Positions 19,265 to 27,995 are shown, counted from the stretch's first letter. The stretch: DNA of 64,000 bases from an uncultured Lachnospiraceae bacterium (GCA_910585605.1 CAJUFL010000009.1:1-64000); one strand, 5' to 3'. Numbers and translations: made by a program. Notes: generated by a model not told the origin, from the letters alone.

Positions 19265-19627
19265 TCATTCATCCTGTTTTATATAAATAAACCCACATTT
19301 TTCTAAATTTTTCACATACTGAACAAAACGATTATATAACGGCTCTGCCTTCTCACCAAATTCTTCATGTACAAACTGTGCAATTTCATAAAGAGAATGC
19401 GTGCCATCCATAAGAGGCCAGATAAAATTTCCCATTTCTTCCAAATGAATCTGGGATATTTTCGGCTTCCCCAGAAATTTCTGTGCAAGCCAGTTAAATA
19501 CCCCATTATTCTTCACATAAATAGTAATATTTCCATCTTCATCCAAACCCCATTTATGACGTTCATTACGAACCGGAATATAATCCAGATAATTCTCTAC
19601 TTTCGATTTACTCTTCTCTTTTACCAT
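19265..19627 (-). CDS. PqqD family protein
   Basis: 120 residues. The C-terminal 75 residues match PqqD/RiPP recognition-element folds (GNFIWPLMDGTHSLYEIAQFV then YNRFVQYVKNLEKCGFIYI). Such domains bind leader peptides of ribosomal peptides, but free-standing PqqD-like proteins occur next to unrelated genes, and no radical-SAM enzyme or precursor is visible here. ATG 19627 (AAGGA ten bases upstream) overlaps the end of the OPT transporter gene by 20 bp. Confidence 0.75.
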   Translation of the reverse strand: MVKEKSKSKVENYLDYIPVRNERHKWGLDEDGNITIYVKNNGVFNWLAQKFLGKPKISQIHLEEMGNFIWPLMDGTHSLYEIAQFVHEEFGEKAEPLYNRFVQYVKNLEKCGFIYIKQDE

Positions 19628-21512
19628 CCGCCATTCCTTTATTTCCAAGGGAAAATTTAACCACGCATAAAGCCATAATGATCATTAAGACAATACCGCC
19701 TATAATGCCGGTATTTATCAATTTTGATAAATCAATCTTGTCCGCAACCTTAAAAACTGCCAAAACTGCAAGCAATATACCTACAAGACCCTCACCGGCA
19801 ATCAGACCTGAACAAAACAAAATACCTGTATCTGCATCTTTGTTCTTCACTTCACTATGTGCTTTTTTGTCTGTAAACCAACGAATCAGACCACCAATCA
19901 TAATGGTTGCACTAAGCTCTAATGGCAGATATAAACCAATTGCAACCGGCAGCACTGAAATGCCAAGAATTTCAATTACTATGGCAATAAATACTCCCAT
20001 AAATACCAGTGCCCATGGAAGATTTCCTTCCATAACACCTTCCACGATCATCCTCATTAAAGTTGCCTGTGGTGCTGACAATTCTGTAGTTCCAAATCCC
20101 CATGCCGAATCCAGTAAAATTAATACCCCGCCAATGGTAAAAGCCGAAATGACCGCACCTATCAACTCACCTATCTGCTGTTTCATTGGTGTTGCACCAA
20201 GAATATAACCTGTTTTTAAATCCTGTGATGTATCTCCCGCCATGGCAGCAATAATACAAATAATAGAACCGATTGCAATCGCACCTGTCATGCCATGAAT
20301 TCCTTTATCTCCTGTTGTTTTTAAACAAAGTGTTGCAAATAACAGTGTTGCTATCGCCATACCTGAAACGGGATTATTACTGCTCCCTACAAGACCTACC
20401 ATTCTGGAGGATACTGCCCCAAAGAAAAAACCAAACAAAACTATCAGCACTGCGCCCAGCAGAGTCACTGGTATCTGTGGGATAAGCCAGATTACCAGTA
20501 TCATAACAAGTACTCCTGCTCCGATAAAGCGCATATCCAAATCCCGATCTGTCCGTAATAGCTTGTTTTCCCTTCCTCCTTTTATACCTTTAACAGCATC
20601 TATAAAAGTTGTTATAATCAACGGTAACGATTTGATCAGACTAATGATACCTCCTGCTGCAACCGCACCAGCACCAATGTAGCGGATATAGCTTCTCCAT
20701 ATCGCACTTGCACCTCCTGCTGCATACATATTGGCAATGGTATCAGTTCCCGGATACAACAAGGTATCTCCACCAAATGTAATGATTGCAGGAATCAGCA
20801 CAAACCATCCTATCAAACCTCCTGCAAACATATAGGAAGCTATCTTTACTCCGCAAATATAGCCAACGCCAATCAGTGCCGGATATACCTCCGCAGAAAT
20901 CTCTGTCTTTAATGCCTTTATAGGCGCCACAATTACGCTTGGAATCACTTTTAATCCATCGACGATAAATTTGAAAACTGCTGCTATTCCCATTCCTGCA
21001 AAGACAGTTGTCGCATTTGCTCCTCCTTCTTCACCTGCCAAAAGCACCTCTGCACATGCAGTTCCCTCCGGATATGGCAGTACACCATGCTCTTTTACAA
21101 TCAATGCATTACGAAGAGGCACCATAAACAAAACACCCAGAACACCACCGCAAAGAGCAATCAAAGCAATTGTCACAATACTTGGAGTATCTGATATTCC
21201 ATCCTTTGCCCACAAAAACAATACAGGCATTGTAAAAATTGCTCCCGCCGCCAAAGACTCCCCAGCAGAACCTATTGTCTGTACCATATTGCTTTCCAAA
21301 ATAGAATCCTTTTTCATAAGAACTCTGATAACACCCATGGATATAACAGCTGCCGGAATAGATGCCGACACTGTCATCCCCACCCTTAAGCCCAGATAGG
21401 CATTTGCTGCTCCAAAAATAACAGCCAGCAGGACACCCATAATAACAGATGTTACAGTAAATTCCGGTGTTACTTTTCCAGCCGGAATATACGGTTTAAA
21501 TTCCTCTTTCAT
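19608..21512 (-). CDS. OPT family oligopeptide transporter
   Basis: About 634 residues with around 14-16 membrane helices. Starts FKPYIPAGKVTPEFTVTSVIMG, followed by NAYLGLRVGMTVSASIPAAV, the family hallmark, and later VSSRMVGLVGSSNNPVSGMAIATLL. Bacterial OPT proteins import oligopeptides or metal chelates with protons. ATG 21512 has GGAGGAG just upstream; the frame runs seven codons further without a site. First gene of a four-gene leftward cluster ending at the chemoreceptor terminator. Confidence 0.92.
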   Translation of the reverse strand: MKEEFKPYIPAGKVTPEFTVTSVIMGVLLAVIFGAANAYLGLRVGMTVSASIPAAVISMGVIRVLMKKDSILESNMVQTIGSAGESLAAGAIFTMPVLFLWAKDGISDTPSIVTIALIALCGGVLGVLFMVPLRNALIVKEHGVLPYPEGTACAEVLLAGEEGGANATTVFAGMGIAAVFKFIVDGLKVIPSVIVAPIKALKTEISAEVYPALIGVGYICGVKIASYMFAGGLIGWFVLIPAIITFGGDTLLYPGTDTIANMYAAGGASAIWRSYIRYIGAGAVAAGGIISLIKSLPLIITTFIDAVKGIKGGRENKLLRTDRDLDMRFIGAGVLVMILVIWLIPQIPVTLLGAVLIVLFGFFFGAVSSRMVGLVGSSNNPVSGMAIATLLFATLCLKTTGDKGIHGMTGAIAIGSIICIIAAMAGDTSQDLKTGYILGATPMKQQIGELIGAVISAFTIGGVLILLDSAWGFGTTELSAPQATLMRMIVEGVMEGNLPWALVFMGVFIAIVIEILGISVLPVAIGLYLPLELSATIMIGGLIRWFTDKKAHSEVKNKDADTGILFCSGLIAGEGLVGILLAVLAVFKVADKIDLSKLINTGIIGGIVLMIIMALCVVKFSLGNKGMADGKREE

Positions 21513-21945
21513 TTTTCTCCTCCGATTTTCCAATAATTTTAGTTCCTTTTGTTTTATATTGTAATTATGTTACTTAAACTTGAACCTAGTATATTATTAT
21601 ATATTATTTGAATAATTTTTACAATCAATTCCCTCTATATTTAGAGAAAAAGAAGAAAACTCCTACAATCAAACCTTCTTTTCCTGATATCACACTTTAC
21701 TGGTCTGATAATACTACCACAGCATTTTTGCCATGTTCTTTCTCTTTACCCTGCATTTCTTTATCTTTATGCTTCAGCCTTTTTCTTCTTGAATAATTTT
21801 TCCTTGTGCATAAAATTACCCCATCTATTTACCTTTATCCACAATTTTTAAAATTTCCCAAAATATAAAGAATCCCAATTCTTTTTGATGTAAAATTAAA
21901 TCACCACAAAATAATTCTACTAAACAAAAAGAAAGGAGATTCCTT

Positions 21946-21999
21946 ATGCCTAATCTTATTTCAAATACCTATATTTTAAAGTGGAATTTTTATTCTTAA
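21946..21999 (+). CDS. Possible 17-residue peptide
   Basis: An ATG with a strong, well-spaced AAAGGAG site opens a 17-codon frame (MPNLISNTYILKWNFYS). The stretch 21513-22055 otherwise holds no gene, so this is the only coding signal in it. It could be a regulatory or signalling peptide or chance; there is no homology by eye. The rest of the stretch is AT-rich leader DNA for the flanking leftward genes. Confidence 0.3.
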   Translation: MPNLISNTYILKWNFYS

Positions 22000-22055
22000 A
22001 TAGAATTTCTAAACAGCTTTCCAAACCGGACAAAAAATTTATCTCAAATCCCTTA

Positions 22056-22979
22056 TCAATCGTTGGTATACTCTTCTATAATAGGAGGAATCTGTGAAAG
22101 CATATTGTCAATATCCTCGAACATAGCGCTCTTCGTCGTCCCCATATTACTTGCACGATTGATATGTCTTACGACTTCCTGATACTGCCTCTTCGTATTT
22201 TCAAAAAAATCATACAGAGTCTGAAGCGAGGCTTTGGAATCGTCAACTACCTGGGAAATTTCTGCCTGCACAGCCGTTGTTCCTTCTGCTGCTTGTGTAA
22301 TACTGTCAAATGTTTCATAGGTATCCTCCACCTTGGAAAGGCTCTTCGCTAAAGCCTCATGAGAAGTACCTATGCTAGTATTAAGACGCTCTGTTCCCTG
22401 CTCCACATCCTCAATGCTGGAATCCACCTCTGCCACAAGATTTTTGATTTCATCCGACAGATTTTTTACTTCCTCAGCAACTACTGCAAATCCTTTTCCC
22501 TGCTCCCCTGCCCTGGCAGCTTCAATGGAAGCATTGAGCGAAAGGATATTGGTCTGATCTGCAATAGAAACGATTTTTCCCATACATCCTTTAATTTCTT
22601 TTAATGATTTCTGAAATTCCTCAAAAGTATTGTGCATTTCTTCAAAATGTGTTTCTACCATAAGAGAGCTTTGCTTAAGCTGTTCGATTTCCCCCTGTGC
22701 CTGAACCACAGATTGGGAAATATTATCCTTTACAGCAGCAAACTGCCCTGATACCGTATTAATATTTGAAAACGTTTCCCCAAAGCCTCTCAACGTATCT
22801 TTAAAGTTTTCAGATTCATTAAGCACACTGCCAAAAGATTCACTCACCATGCTCAGTTCCGACAAAGAGGACACCTCGCTTTGCACAAGCTCATGATGAT
22901 AGTCCTTAAGACTCCCTATTACATACAATACCGGATATAAGCTTTTAGATTTGTCCTGAGATTTTTTCTTTATTATCAT
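22056..22979 (-). CDS. Cytoplasmic chemoreceptor (MCP signalling domain)
   Basis: About 307 residues with no membrane helix. Most is the helical MCP hairpin, with tip IADQTNILSLNASIEAARAG and GKGFAVVAEEVKNLSDEIK (about 140-185). The N-terminal 35 residues are a short lead-in and there is no sensor domain of its own, so the FIST protein encoded just upstream is the probable sensor partner. ATG 22979 is preferred because GGAGG lies seven bases upstream; it overlaps the FIST gene stop. Confidence 0.9.
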   Translation of the reverse strand: MIIKKKSQDKSKSLYPVLYVIGSLKDYHHELVQSEVSSLSELSMVSESFGSVLNESENFKDTLRGFGETFSNINTVSGQFAAVKDNISQSVVQAQGEIEQLKQSSLMVETHFEEMHNTFEEFQKSLKEIKGCMGKIVSIADQTNILSLNASIEAARAGEQGKGFAVVAEEVKNLSDEIKNLVAEVDSSIEDVEQGTERLNTSIGTSHEALAKSLSKVEDTYETFDSITQAAEGTTAVQAEISQVVDDSKASLQTLYDFFENTKRQYQEVVRHINRASNMGTTKSAMFEDIDNMLSQIPPIIEEYTND

Positions 22980-22993
22980 ATCCATTCCTCCAT

Positions 22994-24049
22994 TTATTCG
23001 AACACAACGCAAGTCATAGACTGGTTGACAAATCGATTATTATAATGCTCTCCATACCCTACCAGACCGGCATGATTTCCAAGTACTGCCATCTCATTCA
23101 GGTATTCCTGCATATAATGATTCTCTGTAAACAGTAAATACCGGAACAGACAATTCACAGAAAATACAGCTGATATTTTAGGAAAATCCTTGCGGATCGT
23201 CTGAATCGTGTTTTTCACGATTGCCTTATAATCTCCTAATTCCAGCATAATGAGCACATCTGAATCATTTACCTGCCTAAAACAAGTTAACGAATTACCA
23301 CTCACTTCTTTAATGGATATGATGCAAGTGTCATCTCCGTTAATTTTTCCAAAGGGATTTTTAAAAGTCTGCGTCAATATCTCCTTTTCCGTCACATGCA
23401 GGATATCCTGATAGACTTGTTTGGCAGGAACTCCATTCAACCTTCCAAGAATATAATTTGCCTTGTCTGTGTTAGAAGCAATGAAACGATAATTTCCCAT
23501 CTGCCTGTAGATATTTTCCTTGTAGGCTTTTACTCTTCCATGATTATTCTTAACCAGCCCATACGCCACTGCATCAGAATAAATCTTTCCATTTGCCGAA
23601 ACCTTTCCCCCATCACCGGTTCCACCAACCAGAGAAATATTTTTATGCTTAAGGACACTATGTATGGTAGTCAGCACACACGCATCATTGCCGCAGCAAA
23701 AGTCAATACAGATTGTATCGTTGACCGAACCATTTATAGTGCGCACATCCCGTTCCAGCCGGTCAATGTATTTTACTGGCATGACAGATACCTCTTCCAG
23801 CACATTTGCGGTTGCAGTAACTCCATCATAAAATGCAACAACACCAACACCTTTTTCCACTACCTTTTTGTCGTAGCTCATTCCAATACACCCAATGCTG
23901 GGGATTTGGGGATAAATTTCTTCCAGCTTCTTTACATGCATTTCAAACTGGTCATTGTTAGATAATAGCATAATAAATTGGGGGTTATGCAACCCCTTGA
24001 CTGCTTCTTGCAGATTTCCACTCTGACTCATTCCGAAAAACTGTTTCAA
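22994..24049 (-). CDS. FIST-domain sensor protein
   Basis: 351 residues, soluble. The N-terminal FIST domain (about 20-200) has GCIGMSYDKKVVEKGVGVVAFYDG and SLVGGTGDGG; the C-terminal FIST_C half (about 220-345) has FGKINGDDTCIISI and SAVFSVNCLFRYLLF. FIST domains are sensors, proposed for small ligands, and occur with kinases or chemoreceptors. The start is TTG at 24049 with GAGAGG eight bases upstream. It overlaps the cytoplasmic chemoreceptor gene, forming a two-gene sensing unit. Confidence 0.88.
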   Translation of the reverse strand: MKQFFGMSQSGNLQEAVKGLHNPQFIMLLSNNDQFEMHVKKLEEIYPQIPSIGCIGMSYDKKVVEKGVGVVAFYDGVTATANVLEEVSVMPVKYIDRLERDVRTINGSVNDTICIDFCCGNDACVLTTIHSVLKHKNISLVGGTGDGGKVSANGKIYSDAVAYGLVKNNHGRVKAYKENIYRQMGNYRFIASNTDKANYILGRLNGVPAKQVYQDILHVTEKEILTQTFKNPFGKINGDDTCIISIKEVSGNSLTCFRQVNDSDVLIMLELGDYKAIVKNTIQTIRKDFPKISAVFSVNCLFRYLLFTENHYMQEYLNEMAVLGNHAGLVGYGEHYNNRFVNQSMTCVVFE

Positions 24050-24276
24050 TGTCTTATCCTCTCTTCCTTTTAATTAAATGAATTGTTTTTCCTTTACAAG
24101 ACTATTTTACTTCTTGTTTATATGTAAAATTATACCATATACCGCATATATGTACAACAGACATATGATAGAACCAGCAGCGAAGAACAATTTTCATCCT
24201 ATCAATATATTATTCATATTTCAGCATATTTTTTCCTTAATCCTGAAATACTAATAAAAAACTTTGGAGGTTATTT

Positions 24277-24432
24277 ATGAAAATTACTGATAAAAAGAAA
24301 CCTGTCAATACAATTCCACAAGGCGTCTGGGAAGGAAGCAATCCTTCTAAGAATAAAAAGAAAACGGAATCCCTGTCAGCAGCTACTGACTTACAGGGAA
24401 ACGGCTACCCCGCCAATAAGCAGGATAAATAA
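24277..24432 (+). CDS. Small charged 51-residue protein
   Basis: ATG with TTGGAGG seven bases upstream opens a 51-codon frame (MKITDKKKPVNTIPQGVWEG and onward), rich in Lys, Asn and Pro, and ending in GYPANKQDK. It has no signal peptide or membrane segment and is likely disordered. No family recognised. It is the only gene in the gap between the FIST gene and the secreted protein gene, and is transcribed divergently from FIST. Confidence 0.55.
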   Translation: MKITDKKKPVNTIPQGVWEGSNPSKNKKKTESLSAATDLQGNGYPANKQDK

Positions 24433-24495
24433 CGCCCTTACTACAATCCGAATTCATTTTGATACAATGAATTCATCTCAAAATCACAGTTGCTA

Positions 24496-24549
24496 TTGTT
24501 TTCATATGGAATTTGTCGTATAATAGTAGCTACTATATACTATTATACG
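24496..24549 (+). promoter_or_regulatory. Promoter overlapped by a 12-bp inverted repeat
   Basis: TTGTTT (24496-24501), 17 bp, TATAAT (24519-24524) face the secreted protein gene. CGTATAATAGTA at 24517-24528 and its exact reverse complement at 24538-24549 flank a 9-bp centre, so the repeat covers the -10 box and the start point and ends at the ribosome binding site. It could be an operator or a hairpin in the 5' leader. Confidence 0.55.
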
Positions 24550-24562
24550 AGGAGGACATATT

Positions 24563-25303
24563 ATGAAAAAGAAGCTATGTAGTCTGATAATTGTAATGAT
24601 TTTACTTGCTTTTCTGCCGCTACAAACATTTGCAGAGGATACAGAGTATACCTGTACTCACACTTGGAGTGCATGGGAAACATTTATGGAACCTACCTGT
24701 GGGGAATCCGGAAAACAGGAGCGATATTGTTTAAATTGCTATGAACGTGAATATGCTGATATACCTGCCACAGGTCAGCATCAATGGGATGACTGGTATA
24801 CGATAAAATCTGCAACCATTTCAAAAACCGGTTTAAAAGAACATGAATGTCTTATATGTGACGAAACCCAGACAAATATAATTCCAAAATTAAAGCCATT
24901 TATTAAACTTTCCAAAAAAACTATAAAAATACAGGTAGCAAAAACTTACACCTTGAAAATAAAATACGCAAAAGGCGATTCCATAAAAAAATGTAAATCA
25001 AGTAATCAAAAAGTGGCTATAGTATCAAAAAGCGGTAAAATCAAAGCTCAAAGTACAGGTAATGCGAAAATAACAATTATACTAAAGTCCGGCAAAAGAG
25101 CAACATGCAAAGTAACCGCAACGGCAAAAAAGAAGAGGGCTTCTACCAATAAAACTACCTCAAAAGGAACTGTATACTGGACACCAAACGGCTCTGTATA
25201 TCACGGTACAAAAAACTGTCCAACATTAAGCCGTTCCCGTACAATTTACAGCGGTTCAATCTCTAATTGTCCCAAGCCAAGACCTTGCAAAGTCTGCTAC
25301 TAA
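24563..25303 (+). CDS. Secreted Ig-like protein with Cys/His modules
   Basis: 246 residues. A signal peptide (about 1-24, cut near TFAED). Then two short repeated modules with the pattern C-H-x-W-x-x-W ... C-G ... C-x-x-C (about 30-110), a bacterial Ig-like (Big_2) domain (about 115-195; KTIKIQVAKTYTLKI and SGKIKAQSTGNAKITIIL), and a C-terminal motif VYHGTKNCPTLSRSR ... PCKVCY with paired cysteines. Likely a cell-surface or exported protein. The GAGGAGG site is directly upstream. Function unknown. Confidence 0.7.
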   Translation: MKKKLCSLIIVMILLAFLPLQTFAEDTEYTCTHTWSAWETFMEPTCGESGKQERYCLNCYEREYADIPATGQHQWDDWYTIKSATISKTGLKEHECLICDETQTNIIPKLKPFIKLSKKTIKIQVAKTYTLKIKYAKGDSIKKCKSSNQKVAIVSKSGKIKAQSTGNAKITIILKSGKRATCKVTATAKKKRASTNKTTSKGTVYWTPNGSVYHGTKNCPTLSRSRTIYSGSISNCPKPRPCKVCY

Positions 25304-25526
25304 ATTAACATCAAAAATTTAATAATACACAGAATACACATATAATACATAAATATTCATATGGATCTGGCAGTAATTAACACTACTATATTACACCATA
25401 AAACTTCGCTTTACCGGATTCTGCATCAACTCCCTAAATCCCTCATTCATGAGAGACTTGGCTGCTTTGCTGCACCGAATGTGGTCACTCAGTGACATTA
25501 CCTTCTCACACGAGTATGCATAATTG

Positions 25527-25574
25527 TTTTTTATATCATAGGAAATACGAAGCAGTTTCCTATGATATAAAAAA
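25527..25574. repeat. Perfect 19-bp inverted repeat
   Basis: TTTTTTATATCATAGGAAA and its exact reverse complement are separated by 10 bases (TACGAAGCAG). It could act as a bidirectional terminator, as T-tracts occur at both ends, but it lies just past another terminator near an element end and is unusually long and perfect. The stretch 25304-25737 holds this, the next terminator and the attachment site, but no convincing gene. Confidence 0.7.
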
Positions 25575-25613
25575 GCCTCAAACCCTGATAATTCCAAGAT
25601 TTGAGACTTTTCT
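25572..25613 (-). terminator. Terminator that belongs to the interrupted tRNA gene
   Basis: On the minus strand AAAGTCTCAAA pairs with TTTGAGGCTTT (one mismatch) and is followed by TTTTTT. It lies 8-10 bases past the tRNA 3'-end fragment, where a tRNA terminator belongs. Confidence 0.6.
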
Positions 25614-25621
25614 TAGTCCTG

Positions 25622-25645
25622 CGGGAGATGGGACTTGAACCCAAT
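25622..25645 (-). other. Element attachment site: tRNA 3'-end fragment (probably tRNA-Leu)
   Basis: Read on the minus strand, TGGGTTCAAGTCCCATCTCC followed by CGCA is the T-arm and acceptor 3' strand of a tRNA with discriminator A. A 5' acceptor strand GCGGGAG fits tRNA-Leu, but the identity is uncertain. No D-arm, anticodon arm or 5' acceptor strand lies upstream, so only a 3' fragment is present. It adjoins a tyrosine integrase gene, as is usual at the end of an ICE. The intact tRNA should lie beyond the right edge of the window. Confidence 0.7.
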
Positions 25646-25737
25646 TAATCAATTCCTGAAAATCCAGTAAAATCAATGGTTACACAGCAATAAAGTGTCT
25701 ATTTTGTTGTCATTTTTACATGTTCTTATATTACTTA

Positions 25738-27012
25738 TCAAACGTATCCCGACATCTGTTTAATCCTGGCATCAGTTGTTTCATTTACAGGTATTATGTA
25801 ATTATTTAATGTAGTAGAAACCTGTGCGTGTCCCATATACTCCGAGATAGTTGCAATGTCAATATCTGGACATTTACTAAGTGCACTTGCAAAGCTTTTC
25901 CGTATTATATGAGTATTAAATTCTTCCATCCCGCATTTCCTGCACAACTTATTTAAAGTTTTTGACAATACTGCTACCCTTGCCTTGCCTCTTTCACCGT
26001 CATACGCAAGATATTTAGATTGATATCCTTTTTCCCTACGGTATTTCAACAATATGTCAAATAAATACTGTACAGTCTCTGACATAGGCACTTCCCTTAT
26101 GCCTTTGGGCGTCTTTGTAGTTCCAACATCATAAATACATTTTGTAAGCTTATTTCCGTATTCATCCCTTGCATAATAACGTTTACAGGATTTATTTATA
26201 TATACAATGTGTCTTTCCATATCAATATCATCAACAGTTAATGCTGCCAATTCTCCAATTCTTAAACCAAGGCTAAAATTAATTAACAGCATCAGAATAT
26301 GTGCAAATTTTTCCGGATAGATATTCTCATTCAATACTTTATTCCGGAGAACCATCTTGTTGTTGTCTGATACAGCGTATTCACGCTTTACATTATTATA
26401 TATCTTTCCTTTCGGTAGCCTGCGTCTTATTCTTTCCCAGTCAATTACTGGTGGCTGCACCTCATCCAGCTCTTCGTCATATACAAAATTCATTACTGCT
26501 TTTATAATATGCCGAATCCTTTGATACTCTTTATTGGTTATACGGTCATATTCATTTAATATACCGACTATGAAATCAGATATGTCTTTGCCCGAAATTT
26601 TCCTGATATCCTTTATGGCCAGCCTGCTTTTGGGAAAATATTTCATATAAGTTGCTTCATACCGATCTACCGTCTGCGGTTCAATCACTCCGTAAAATAG
26701 CTCATAATTTCTATAGCGATAGAAACAGTTTTCAAAAATATATTTTCGGTTTATATCTTCTAATTCCTTCTTTGTTTCTTCATCCGCTTCTAATATATCC
26801 GCTTTACAGTTCGCCTGGTATTCTGTTCTTCCATAGCAGGCTTTTCTTCTACCATCTACATCAGCATAGACCTGCCACCGTCCATCATTCCTTAACGTTG
26901 CTTTCCGCCTTTTACTCATTTTTTTCTGTGCTCTGCCCTTTACAGTACTGTTAAGCATAGCATTTTTTAAATTTGTCTGCAAATTAAGAGAAGGATTATC
27001 CTTTTTCTTCAT
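25738..27012 (-). CDS. int: Tyrosine-type site-specific integrase
   Basis: 424 residues. N-terminal AP2-like arm-binding region (about 40-75; GRWQVYADVDGRRKACYGRT), SAM-like core-binding domain (about 95-185) and catalytic domain (about 215-420). Catalytic residues are visible: R251 (LRIGEL), H368 and R371 (THIIRKSF), H395 (YMGHAQ) and nucleophile Y405. It integrates and excises the element at the tRNA attachment site about 90 bp from its stop. GGGGAG ribosome binding site. No xis gene was found next to it. Confidence 0.95.
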   Translation of the reverse strand: MKKKDNPSLNLQTNLKNAMLNSTVKGRAQKKMSKRRKATLRNDGRWQVYADVDGRRKACYGRTEYQANCKADILEADEETKKELEDINRKYIFENCFYRYRNYELFYGVIEPQTVDRYEATYMKYFPKSRLAIKDIRKISGKDISDFIVGILNEYDRITNKEYQRIRHIIKAVMNFVYDEELDEVQPPVIDWERIRRRLPKGKIYNNVKREYAVSDNNKMVLRNKVLNENIYPEKFAHILMLLINFSLGLRIGELAALTVDDIDMERHIVYINKSCKRYYARDEYGNKLTKCIYDVGTTKTPKGIREVPMSETVQYLFDILLKYRREKGYQSKYLAYDGERGKARVAVLSKTLNKLCRKCGMEEFNTHIIRKSFASALSKCPDIDIATISEYMGHAQVSTTLNNYIIPVNETTDARIKQMSGYV

Positions 27013-27391
27013 TAAAAATCTCCCCCTCCCCTTTGTTTATGTAAATACAACGGAAACGTAAATATACATACATTTTATCTACTTACGTTTCAGTTATACA
27101 AAATATATTCAATAGCCAGCATTTCTGCTCTCCCAGTTCTTGATCTCTCCCGATGCCTTCGTGCCCGGGTGCCACACTGTTTCCTTTTCCCAATCTGGTA
27201 GACGGTGCGTCCGTCTGGCTCCAATGCTCAGGCAGGTGCGTTATTTTTGCTCATATCATGACAAAACCGCAGCTACATCATATTATTCAGTTATAAAGGT
27301 ACATGCTTATTCACATAATACATATGTTTCATTATGCTTTCGGCAATATACATCTATTGCTGCTCCGCCCGCAGCTTCACTGTATATTATC

Positions 27392-27427
27392 TTATCAGGG
27401 AATTCTTGCGGAAGAATGCTCTGATAA
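27392..27427. repeat. Nested inverted repeat upstream of int
   Basis: TTATCAG...CTGATAA enclose ATTCTT-GCGG-AAGAAT, giving a two-part hairpin. There is no T-tract, so it is not a terminator. The stretch 27013-27529 between the divergent integrase and XRE genes contains this and the ACATTTAAATGT palindrome but no gene that I can support. The repeat may be an accessory recombination or regulatory site. Confidence 0.5.
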
Positions 27428-27494
27428 AATAATACATCCGCAACACGCTTTAATATGTATAATACAACTTATTATATGTTTTGTCAAACTATAA

Positions 27495-27506
27495 ACATTT
27501 AAATGT
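27495..27506. promoter_or_regulatory. Candidate XRE operator (12-bp palindrome)
   Basis: ACATTTAAATGT is a perfect palindrome about 25 bp upstream of the XRE gene start. A related half-site, ACATTTACATG at 27968-27978, precedes the next gene. XRE proteins commonly bind such short palindromes, so both genes may be under one repressor. Confidence 0.4.
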
Positions 27507-27529
27507 GGTAACTTAGAATTGGTGATTAT

Positions 27530-27892
27530 ATGCATAAAAGAATTCGTGATTTAAGAGAAGCTAATAACTATCGGCAAATTGATATAGCAGAAAAATTAAA
27601 TATGTCTCAACAACAATATCAAAAATATGAAAGTGGTATTGTAACTCCTTCAATCAATATTTTAGTATCAATTGCAGATTTGTATAATGTCTCTGTTGAC
27701 TTTTTACTCGGCAGAACTAATTACAAAAAAGTTGTCCAATCTGAAATAATGAGTGCAAAAAACAGTAGACTAACCGAATACTACAATAGACTCTCACTAG
27801 AAGATCAGGATTTTATCATGGGTAAAATGGTAGAATTACATCGAGAACACGAAATTAAAAAAAAGAAAAACAGCAAAAGAAATATTGGATAA
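27530..27892 (+). CDS. XRE-family helix-turn-helix regulator
   Basis: 120 residues. Residues 3-58 are a Cro/C1 domain (IRDLREANNYRQIDIAEKLN, QQQYQKYESG, DLYNVSVDFLLGR). The rest is a short helical and Lys-rich tail. Divergent from the integrase gene and placed at the left end of the ICE, so it may govern excision or the adjacent membrane protein. Confidence 0.88.
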   Translation: MHKRIRDLREANNYRQIDIAEKLNMSQQQYQKYESGIVTPSINILVSIADLYNVSVDFLLGRTNYKKVVQSEIMSAKNSRLTEYYNRLSLEDQDFIMGKMVELHREHEIKKKKNSKRNIG

Positions 27893-27995
27893 TTATATGT
27901 ATATCCTTCAGTGTTGGGGGATATATATTTTAGCCATTAATACTAATATCAACAGATTAAATATAAAACATTTACATGAATAAGGAGAATATAAA

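Noticed and set aside
21608..21796. 62-residue frame in the gap upstream of the OPT gene
   Set aside because: Low-complexity Ser/Leu/Phe frame without ribosome binding site; antisense of Lys/Glu-rich AT DNA.
25391..25597. 68-residue leftward frame next to the tRNA fragment
   Set aside because: It runs through the 19-bp inverted repeat and lies in the terminator zone; no ribosome binding site and no recognisable family. Perhaps a remnant, but unsupported.
27140..27424. 94-residue rightward frame upstream of the XRE gene, possible xis
   Set aside because: No ribosome binding site, residue use is odd (many Cys, Ser, Tyr) and it crosses the nested hairpin; it does not look like an excisionase.
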